Source: an uncultured bacterium (GTDB taxonomy: Bacteria; Cyanobacteriota; Vampirovibrionia; Gastranaerophilales; Gastranaerophilaceae). From it: a DNA stretch of 64,000 nt. The stretch covers positions 23,046 to 87,045 of the forward strand of contig CACYUI010000005.1 of NCBI GenBank assembly GCA_902777605.1, in the 5' to 3' direction. The position numbers were made by a program, and so were the translations under genes. Within the stretch, counting starts at the first letter, position 1, and every line of letters begins with the position of its first letter. Below the pieces are notes generated by a model. It worked only from the letters and a program-made list of their open reading frames with translations. It had not been told where the DNA came from and did not search any database. This document shows, one piece after another, positions 43,104 through 49,741 of this stretch.

Positions 43104-43190
43104 CGGAGAGGGCGGGATTCGAACCCGCGGTGAAGTTACCCCCACAACGACTTTCGAGGTCGTCACCTTAAACCGCTCGGACACCTCTCC
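43104..43190 (-). tRNA. tRNA-Ser (anticodon CGA)
   Basis: 87 nt. Acceptor GGAGAGG/CCTCTCC with discriminator G, anticodon arm ACGAC-CTCGAAA-GTCGT giving anticodon CGA (reads UCG), a long variable arm typical of class II tRNAs, and T arm GCGGG-TTCGAAT-CCCGC. CCA is not encoded. A TATAAT box (43200-43205) lies 10 nt upstream. Its 3' end and terminator are duplicated in repeat copy C. Confidence 0.95.
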
Positions 43191-43320
43191 TTACTAATCA
43201 TTATAACTCAAATAATTCTGATGAAAATTTGCTCTCATATTAATATTATATAAATATTTTCCTAAAAACTGATTTTATATAATATACTTGAATTTGTAAG
43301 TACTATATGGGAGAAAGAGA

Positions 43321-44151
43321 ATGACAAATTCATTATTAGAAAAAGCAAATATCCACCCATCTGCAGTAATTCACCCCTCTGCAGAAATTGCAGAAGGTGT
43401 AATTATCGGGCCTAATGTCGTCATAGGTGAAAATGTTAAAATAGGCAAAGGTACAAGAATTATTGCCAATGCCTATATTGAATACGCAGAAATTGGTGAA
43501 AGATGTACAATTTCACCTTTCTCAACTATCGGTTCCGAGCCTCAAGACTTGGGCTACAAAGGTGAATCTACAAAAGTTGTTATTGGTGACGAAACTATAA
43601 TAAAAGAAAATGTTACCATCCACAGAGGAGCAGCATGCGGAGATTTCACAACTAGAATCGGAAACAAATGTTTGCTTATGGTTGGCTCGCATGTTGCCCA
43701 CAACTGCGTTCTTGCCGACCAAGTTATACTTGCTAACCTTGTTACCTTAGGCGGACATGTCCATGTCGGCTTTGGAGCTTTTGTCGGCGGAATGAGCGTT
43801 TTCCATCAAAACATTAGAATTGGTGATATGGCAATTATTAGCGGTTTTTCAGCTTCTCGCCAAGACATTCTTCCTTACTCAAAGGGAGAAGGCAGACCTC
43901 CTGTTCCAAGAGGACTTAATGTCGTAGCTATGAAAAGAAGAGGTGTTTCTCAAGAAATAAGAACCGCTACAAACGAAGCTTTCAAACTCCTTATTTCAGA
44001 AGAATACAATACTTCTCAAGCAATAGAAAAAATTAAAGCGGAAATTCCTATGAATGAATACATAGAAAAAATGATTGATTTTATTCAAACTTCTAAGCGA
44101 GGCGTTCTTCTAAAAAGCCACAAATCAGGATATCAATCATTAGACGAGTAA
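43321..44151 (+). CDS. lpxA: UDP-N-acetylglucosamine O-acyltransferase
   Basis: First step of lipid A synthesis, adding a 3-hydroxyacyl chain to UDP-GlcNAc. 276 aa. The left-handed beta-helix hexapeptides run from residue 10 to about 185 (IHPSAVIHPSAEI onward). The catalytic His is in VGSHVAHNC (H127, equivalent to E. coli H125). The C-terminal helical domain is complete. GGGAGAAAGAG precedes the ATG and a TATAAT lies at 43278-43283. It stands alone, not in the usual fabZ-lpxA-lpxB order. Confidence 0.96.
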   Translation: MTNSLLEKANIHPSAVIHPSAEIAEGVIIGPNVVIGENVKIGKGTRIIANAYIEYAEIGERCTISPFSTIGSEPQDLGYKGESTKVVIGDETIIKENVTIHRGAACGDFTTRIGNKCLLMVGSHVAHNCVLADQVILANLVTLGGHVHVGFGAFVGGMSVFHQNIRIGDMAIISGFSASRQDILPYSKGEGRPPVPRGLNVVAMKRRGVSQEIRTATNEAFKLLISEEYNTSQAIEKIKAEIPMNEYIEKMIDFIQTSKRGVLLKSHKSGYQSLDE

Positions 44152-44172
44152 AAAAATATTTACATAATATAT

Positions 44173-44202
44173 AAAGGGTATTAAGTACAATTAATACCCT
44201 TT
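44173..44202 (+). terminator. intrinsic terminator of lpxA
   Basis: AAAGGGTATTAA, a 6-nt loop and its exact complement, followed by ATTTTTG. Confidence 0.88.
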
Positions 44203-44259
44203 ATTTTTGTTTTTAATGTTAAGTATTGTAAACTGAGCAAAAGACAAGCTATCACTGGT

Positions 44260-44397
44260 TTATATACCATTTTGTGCACTGAAAAAATGTTTTTTTAGTC
44301 CAAGGCTTGACTTTAAAATCTGATGTGCAATAATATAATTACACACTTTAAGTGTAGCCGAAACACTAAATAGCAAAAACAATAACCCCAAAATCAT
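44260..44397 (-). CDS. possible small membrane protein (45 aa)
   Basis: The ATG at 44397 has a strong TAGGAG 5 nt upstream. The product starts with a hydrophobic helix (MILGLLFLLFSVSATLKV), then a basic amphipathic segment (ILKSSLGLKKHF). Small single-span proteins of this build are often real but are easily missed. It follows the CMP-sugar synthetase gene in the same direction, with a hairpin between them. No family recognised; the ORF could be chance. Confidence 0.45.
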   Translation of the reverse strand: MILGLLFLLFSVSATLKVCNYIIAHQILKSSLGLKKHFFSAQNGI

Positions 44398-44451
44398 ATA
44401 AACTCCTAGATAATAAACACTAAAAAGACCATTAGGATGCAGAAAACAAAC

Positions 44452-44476
44452 CCACTCGAAACACACACTCGGGTGG
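44452..44476. terminator. hairpin, terminator on the plus strand and possibly the minus strand
   Basis: CCACTCGA, 9-nt loop, TCGGGTGG, then T8 on the plus strand; the minus strand continues GTTTGTTTTC. It can end the synthetase transcript on the minus strand. No annotated plus-strand gene lies just before it. Confidence 0.6.
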
Positions 44477-44499
44477 TTTTTTTTAGTGTTTACTCTGAA

Positions 44500-45171
44500 T
44501 TAATATTTTTTCATCAATTCTTCAACTATAGCCCAATCTGGCTTTTCATCAATTTCATAAGCGGTATAAGAAGGGAGTTCATAAGCAGATATTTTTCCTG
44601 ACAATCTGCATTTATCTTTTAGGATATTTTTGACTGAGTTTATATAGCACGCTCCGTTTTCGGCAATAATACCCGCAAAATTTTGCCTGCGTGGTCTGTT
44701 TTTGTAATCATAATTTATAGGTTTTATACCTTCATTTGTTTCTATCCAGTGGAATTGTTTTTCTCTCACTCCTGAGAAAGCAGAATCGGCACCTGTGGAA
44801 ACAAAATAATCATACATTCCCTCAATATGTTCTGATTTAAGCATCGGAGAAGTTGCTTGTATAAGAAAAAACAAATCATCTTCGCTGATTTTTTCAGCTT
44901 GTAAATATTCAAGCATTACACTTTCCGTAGAAGATTCATCCTGAGCGTTAGCAGGATTTCTGTCGTAGATTTCAACTTTTGGCAATTTAAAACCCAAAAC
45001 GGTGTTTTTTATTTCATTGCTATCTGTTGCAATAACAACTTTATCAATGCATTTAGCCTCATTTGCAGCGAGCGCAGTCCAATAAACAAGCGGTTTTCCG
45101 TTTAGAAGTTTTATATTTTTTAAAGGTATCGACTTGCTTCCCCCTCTAACAGGAATGAATGCTATGTTCAT
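44500..45171 (-). CDS. CMP-nonulosonate (acylneuraminate) cytidylyltransferase
   Basis: 223 aa, NeuA/PseF/LegF family, activating a sialic-acid-like sugar with CTP. The nucleotide-binding motif FIPVRGGSKSIPLKNIK, the KPLVYWTALAA, IATDSNEI and FLIQATSPML motifs are clear; ENGACYINS and YEIDEKPDWAIVEEL fit the C-terminus. Which nonulosonate it uses cannot be told. It overlaps the preceding reductase gene by 26 nt. A link with the Maf transferase at 22070 is reasonable inference; no synthase (NeuB/PseI type) is present in the window. Confidence 0.88.
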   Translation of the reverse strand: MNIAFIPVRGGSKSIPLKNIKLLNGKPLVYWTALAANEAKCIDKVVIATDSNEIKNTVLGFKLPKVEIYDRNPANAQDESSTESVMLEYLQAEKISEDDLFFLIQATSPMLKSEHIEGMYDYFVSTGADSAFSGVREKQFHWIETNEGIKPINYDYKNRPRRQNFAGIIAENGACYINSVKNILKDKCRLSGKISAYELPSYTAYEIDEKPDWAIVEELMKKY

Positions 45172-46042
45172 TATTTGACTCCTTTATTTTTATTAAATCA
45201 TACAAAATTTGATTATATGGAGTTTGAATTCCGTACAATTTTCCCATACGAATAATTTCTCCCGCAAACATATCGACTTCTGTCGGGCGTTTTGCCAATA
45301 TATCTTGAAGCATTGATGTTTTACCTTCATCACACATTTTATCCAAAAGAGCGATAGAGTCTTGTTCTAAATTTTCTAAATTTTTCACGCCCTTTTTTTC
45401 TGCAATTTGCCTTACTTCTGCAATAATTTTTTTAGTAAATGAAATAAATTCTTTATTTTTTTTGAGTTCACCGAATGTCAGATTTAATATTGCTGAAACC
45501 TGATTTGAAAAAATGTTAAAAGTATATTTTAGCCACATTGAATAATCAATATCTTTAGGGACATCATAATCAATATTCAGAACTTTAAACATGTTTTCTA
45601 TATAATCGTTGTGTTCAACAACAATTGTTCCGACTCCGTCTTGAGTAATATCATTACCATTTCTTACCGCACTATGACCGATAAAATAAGATTTTAGCAC
45701 TTTAAGCTTAGGATAAATTTCGCTTATCTTTTCTTCTGAAGAAACTCCGTTTATCAAGGAAATAACATGCGTTTTTTCTCCGATACAATTTTTTATATAA
45801 GAAATTGCCGAAGATAGACCGTTGAATTTTGTAGCTATAATAATCAAATCGGCATCAAAGTTATCAGAGGGAGTAATATACTCAAAATTTTGCTCTTCTC
45901 CGTTAAATTTTGGCTTAACGGTTTTATATCTTTTTATTCTCTCTTCATCTGCCAGAATTTTTAAGCATACGCCTAATTGGTTAAACTTATTTGCATAAGT
46001 CATTCCGACAGCACCCAAACCACAAATAACTACATTAAACAT
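45146..46042 (-). CDS. ketopantoate reductase-like (ApbA/PanE) oxidoreductase
   Basis: 298 aa. The N-terminal Rossmann fold begins VVICGLGAVGMTYANKF; the C-terminal helical domain holds the family signature around MWLKYTFNIFSNQVSAIL and KTSMLQDILAKRPTEVDMFAGEII. Ketopantoate reductase makes pantoate for coenzyme A, but many relatives use other keto-acids. Its tight coupling to a CMP-sugar synthetase suggests a role in sugar or keto-acid metabolism instead of pantothenate. No ribosome-binding site is evident. Confidence 0.85.
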   Translation of the reverse strand: MFNVVICGLGAVGMTYANKFNQLGVCLKILADEERIKRYKTVKPKFNGEEQNFEYITPSDNFDADLIIIATKFNGLSSAISYIKNCIGEKTHVISLINGVSSEEKISEIYPKLKVLKSYFIGHSAVRNGNDITQDGVGTIVVEHNDYIENMFKVLNIDYDVPKDIDYSMWLKYTFNIFSNQVSAILNLTFGELKKNKEFISFTKKIIAEVRQIAEKKGVKNLENLEQDSIALLDKMCDEGKTSMLQDILAKRPTEVDMFAGEIIRMGKLYGIQTPYNQILYDLIKIKESNNEHSIHSC

Positions 46043-46290
46043 ATTGTTATTTTAAATGAAAATTAAGATTTTGGAAATGAATATTTTTAATTTTTTGTTT
46101 TTTATAATGCGAAAATTTTGAAGAATTATCATCCGAGCAATCTTTCAATAAGAATTTTTCTGAGGATAAAATGTAATTTTTTATTACGGAATTTTGTTTT
46201 TGCATAAATCTATAATAAAATAGTATTAGGAGAATTTCGTTACCAAAAAGGCAGCGAATAAAGATTATTTAATTTACGGGATTAAGTTGA

Positions 46291-48249
46291 ATGAGAAGAA
46301 GAAAGTTTGATATATACTTAGCAATATTCTTGCTTATTGCTACAATTGGCTATTTTGTATACTCTAACTTTGCTGCCGAATCAAATGGAGTAGAAAAATA
46401 TTCAGAAGCTCTTGAACCATATAAAAGCGGTGACTTTGAAACTGCATACAAAATTTTTGGAAAAGTTCCGTATTCTTCGAGCCTCAAACAATCTGCGCTA
46501 TTCAGACAAGCGCGTTGTGCCACAAATAACGGTGACATACAGACTGCAATAAAAAAATACAAAAAGATAGTAAACTCCTCATCCAAAAGCTCAATTGTGC
46601 CAATAAGCCACTATAATATGGCTGTATTAATGTATGAAGAACAAGATAAAAGAGCAAAAAGACATTTCAAAAAAATTATAAAAAATTATCCGGCAAGTGA
46701 TTATGCAATAGCATCTAACTATTACCTCGGTTTGATTGAAGCAACAAATCTTCCGAAAGGAAAAAAAGCACAAGAAAAGGCAAAAGAAAGAGCGCTGGAA
46801 TATTTTAAAACTTATATTACAAAAGCTCCTGACGGAAGATTTGCGATTAATTCCGTAAAAGCAATTAAAAGTTTGGATAAAACTCTTACAAATTATGATA
46901 ATTTACTTATTGCAAAAGCTTATTATGCAAACGGCGAATACGAAAATGCAAAAAATGCTCTCAAAGGAACTACTTTGGCAGAGAGTTGGGTAGATTTTGC
47001 AAAAACGGAGTACAGACTCAACCATAAAGCAGAAGCAAACAAATATGTAGAAGATGGATTAGCAAAACAAGCGTCCGCCATATCTCCTGAAGATGCTTTT
47101 GAAGTAATAGATATGTATATAAAATTTGCTCCGCAAAGAAAAGACGGAATACAAAAACTTAATTCCTTAGGGCTTAAATCAACAGGGGCAGACTATGTAG
47201 CTTATCTAAATTGTAATGAGGTAATAAGTTCTGACAAAAAAGAAGCCTGCTACAGAACACTCTATGAAAAATATCCAAACGGACAATTTTCCGCAGAATC
47301 TTTGTATAACATTTTTATTACAAAATACCTTCAGAAAAAATATTACGATGCACAAAGAATTGGTTTCCTGCATTTGAAAAAATTCCCTAATGTAAAATCG
47401 AGTCCCGCAGTTACATATTTTATGGGGAAAATTGCTTATAAATTAAAGCACTATGAGAGTGCAAACAACTACTACAAACAGGTAGTTGCGGAGTATCCTG
47501 ATTCTTACTATGCATTCAGAGCAAATTATAACTTGCACAAAGATGACGGATTTTTGCCATTTTTAGAATTAACATATAAACCTGTAATATTCCCGTATAA
47601 AAAATCTTTAGACAACAATCTTGTTGTAAAATTAGCCTACCTCAAAGACTATGACCTTGTTGAAGAATTATGCAAACAGGATAAGTTTATCCAAAGCTGG
47701 ATATCATATGAAAAAGGGGATTATACGGTATCTGCAGTTATGGCAAGAAATGCAATGGAAGAAATAAAAGTAAAACCTCCTTATGATGATTTAAGGTGGC
47801 GGCTTGTTTATCCTCTGCACTATTATGACTCTGTTCTTAAGCTTAAAGGCACAAACAATCCTATTATTATAGAATCAATAATAAAAGAGGAAAGCCATTT
47901 TAACCCTTATGCAAGAAGCTCAGTCGGCGCAGAAGGTTTAATGCAGTTGATGCCTTCAACTTACGCAGAAATAGTAAAAAATAACAAAATGCCTGAAGGC
48001 ATGTCAAAAATCAATTCCAATATTGCTGCAGGAAGTATTTACTATGCAGGGCTAAAAAAATCATTAGTCAACAGAGATTTATATGCAATATCGGCATATA
48101 ACGGAGGTATAGGTTCTGTTCAGGGATGGTTTACAAAACTGATATACAATGACACCGATGAATTTATTGAACAAATTCCGTACCCTGAAACTAAAAATTA
48201 TGTTAAAAAAGTATTGAGAACTTATTGGACATATGGTAACATATACTAG
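46291..48249 (+). CDS. Slt70-like lytic transglycosylase with TPR region
   Basis: 652 aa. An uncleaved or signal-type hydrophobic helix at residues 8-26 (YLAIFLLIATIGYFVYS) leads to about 480 residues of TPR-like helices (ALFRQARCATNNGDIQTA, YFMGKIAYKLKHYESANNYYKQ). The C-terminal SLT domain follows (about 525-640) with the catalytic Glu in IIKEESHFNPYARS, then GAEGLMQLMPST and AISAYNGG. It cleaves peptidoglycan glycan strands, forming 1,6-anhydro ends, in the periplasm. The next gene follows after 14 nt. Confidence 0.93.
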   Translation: MRRRKFDIYLAIFLLIATIGYFVYSNFAAESNGVEKYSEALEPYKSGDFETAYKIFGKVPYSSSLKQSALFRQARCATNNGDIQTAIKKYKKIVNSSSKSSIVPISHYNMAVLMYEEQDKRAKRHFKKIIKNYPASDYAIASNYYLGLIEATNLPKGKKAQEKAKERALEYFKTYITKAPDGRFAINSVKAIKSLDKTLTNYDNLLIAKAYYANGEYENAKNALKGTTLAESWVDFAKTEYRLNHKAEANKYVEDGLAKQASAISPEDAFEVIDMYIKFAPQRKDGIQKLNSLGLKSTGADYVAYLNCNEVISSDKKEACYRTLYEKYPNGQFSAESLYNIFITKYLQKKYYDAQRIGFLHLKKFPNVKSSPAVTYFMGKIAYKLKHYESANNYYKQVVAEYPDSYYAFRANYNLHKDDGFLPFLELTYKPVIFPYKKSLDNNLVVKLAYLKDYDLVEELCKQDKFIQSWISYEKGDYTVSAVMARNAMEEIKVKPPYDDLRWRLVYPLHYYDSVLKLKGTNNPIIIESIIKEESHFNPYARSSVGAEGLMQLMPSTYAEIVKNNKMPEGMSKINSNIAAGSIYYAGLKKSLVNRDLYAISAYNGGIGSVQGWFTKLIYNDTDEFIEQIPYPETKNYVKKVLRTYWTYGNIY

Positions 48250-48263
48250 TTGAGGAGTTTATT

Positions 48264-48665
48264 ATGAAAATTGTGTGTCTTATAGTTATTTTCTTATTTT
48301 TAGCTTGGATTACAATTCATTACATAAATTTAGCTTGGACGAATTATTGTGCGAAAAAATATTTTAATAAATTAGATGCCGATATAAAAAAAAGATTGGA
48401 TATTTTTGCACAAGATATTTCAGAAAAAACACATGTAGAATGGTATTTATCGACAGATGATACCAACAGAAAAATTGCACTGATAAAAAGCATTTGTTCA
48501 ACTTTTACAACAGAAGTATATGAAAGCTTCATAAAAGACTTTGAACCGGTAATTACAAAATATAACAAATACGCAAGAAAACTGAGAAAACTCACAGATG
48601 TTTTCCCAACATCTTTTATGGCGAGATTGCAAGAAATAAAAAGCTATAATGAATTTATACTATAG
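48264..48665 (+). CDS. hypothetical single-span membrane protein
   Basis: 133 aa with one N-terminal span (VCLIVIFLFLAWITIHYI) and a charged helical remainder ending in ARLQEIKSYNEF. TTGAGGAG precedes the ATG, 14 nt after the transglycosylase stop, so the two are translated together. No family recognised. Confidence 0.65.
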   Translation: MKIVCLIVIFLFLAWITIHYINLAWTNYCAKKYFNKLDADIKKRLDIFAQDISEKTHVEWYLSTDDTNRKIALIKSICSTFTTEVYESFIKDFEPVITKYNKYARKLRKLTDVFPTSFMARLQEIKSYNEFIL

Positions 48666-48670
48666 CAATT

Positions 48671-49021
48671 TTAAATAACAATATCAATTTCCTTATCCAT
48701 TTTATCCAATATAGGTTTTACTCTTTCCCGTAATTCCTTTGGTAGAATATTTGGTTCTTTTTCCACAATATTTAAGATTTCTTGTGTTGCACTTGCTATT
48801 TGAGGATACTTAGCAATGATTTTATCTCCGGCTTCTATAGCATAGCGCTTATACCCAAGATGTCCTAGATATTTTGGAACATTCCCATGGATTTCTTTTA
48901 GTGCATTTATATAACCATTAACACCGTCTGAGTCAATTATTTTGCGGGTTGTAATTTCTAATACCTTTGAGGTGCTGTATTTTTTTTGAAAGTTTGTACT
49001 ATTTATATGTTCTATCGGCAT
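48671..49021 (-). CDS. hypothetical protein
   Basis: 116 aa, soluble and mostly helical (GYINALKEIHGNVPKYLGHLGY, LPKELRERVKPILDKMDKE). It starts MPIEHINSTNFQKKY, loosely like the polar leaders of the tagged proteins but without the F-x-G/A motif. No ribosome-binding site is evident. Convergent with the preceding gene by 5 nt. Confidence 0.6.
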   Translation of the reverse strand: MPIEHINSTNFQKKYSTSKVLEITTRKIIDSDGVNGYINALKEIHGNVPKYLGHLGYKRYAIEAGDKIIAKYPQIASATQEILNIVEKEPNILPKELRERVKPILDKMDKEIDIVI

Positions 49022-49059
49022 ACTGTATAAAATTCCATAAAAAAATTTTTTGCCATTAT

Positions 49060-49671
49060 TTAAAGAAATTTGTTATGCAGTTTTTCCCAACCAACGGTTG
49101 TATCATCGCCATGTCCGGGGTAAATGACAGTTTCGGAAGGAAGTGTGAAAATTTTAGTTTTAATATTTTCGACAAGCTGGTCAAAATCTCCGCCTTCCAT
49201 ATCACATCTTCCGACTGCTTCTCTAAAAATTGTATCCCCCGAAAACAATTTGCCGTCAACAAAATAGCAAACTCCGCCTTGTGTATGCCCCGGAGTATGA
49301 AGAACCTGTATTACTTGATTACCTAATCTGATAATATCACCTTCATCTATATATTTATCAATTTTAGGAATTTTTATCTCAGAAATTCCAAACATTGGAA
49401 GATAACTATTCGCCTGTGATAATATTTTCAAATCATTCTTGTGCATAACAACTTCTGCTATACCGTCTTTTATTCCTGCAATGTGATCAAAATGACCGTG
49501 TGTCAGAAGAATGTATCTTAATGTAGCACTATATTTTTCTAAAACCTCTTTTATTTCATCAAAAACGGTATAAAAAGAGCAATCAATTAATGCGGCTTCT
49601 CTCGAGTCTTCATCAATTAAAAGATAGTTATTATTATCTATTGGCGGTTCTTTATATCTAAAAACTAACAT
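49060..49671 (-). CDS. metallo-beta-lactamase fold hydrolase, glyoxalase II-like
   Basis: 203 aa. The binuclear zinc motif is LLTHGHFDHI, the later ligands are in VLHTPGHTQGG and LFSGDTIF, and the C-terminal His in IYPGHGDDT. Length and motifs fit the short YcbL-type hydrolases, annotated as glyoxalase II-like; the true substrate is unknown. A good terminator separates it from the glycogen-synthase-like gene upstream. Confidence 0.92.
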   Translation of the reverse strand: MLVFRYKEPPIDNNNYLLIDEDSREAALIDCSFYTVFDEIKEVLEKYSATLRYILLTHGHFDHIAGIKDGIAEVVMHKNDLKILSQANSYLPMFGISEIKIPKIDKYIDEGDIIRLGNQVIQVLHTPGHTQGGVCYFVDGKLFSGDTIFREAVGRCDMEGGDFDQLVENIKTKIFTLPSETVIYPGHGDDTTVGWEKLHNKFL

Positions 49672-49687
49672 ATCAGAATTTTAACAT

Positions 49688-49719
49688 AAAAAACTCTCTT
49701 TTATTAAAGAGAGTTTTTT
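49688..49719. terminator. bidirectional intrinsic terminator
   Basis: AAAAAACTCTCTT, 5-nt loop, and AAGAGAGTTTTTT. On the minus strand it follows the glycogen-synthase-like gene. Confidence 0.9.
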
Positions 49720-49741
49720 ATCTTTTACCCCAATATTTTTT

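Noticed and set aside
42827..43171. 114-codon plus-strand open frame with an internal repeat (KKIDGKNHLLFFNSERAG twice)
   Set aside because: It is the antisense of the tRNA-Ser end, its terminator and the composite repeat; the repeated peptide is just the duplicated terminator read in frame.
39373..43190. Intact prophage at tRNA-Ser
   Set aside because: One DUF6291-type protein and TA modules only; no integrase, capsid, terminase, portal or tail gene.
44476..44500. Leader peptide with attenuator before the plus-strand T8 hairpin
   Set aside because: The short ATG frame there runs through the hairpin without any amino-acid run, and no biosynthetic gene follows on that strand.
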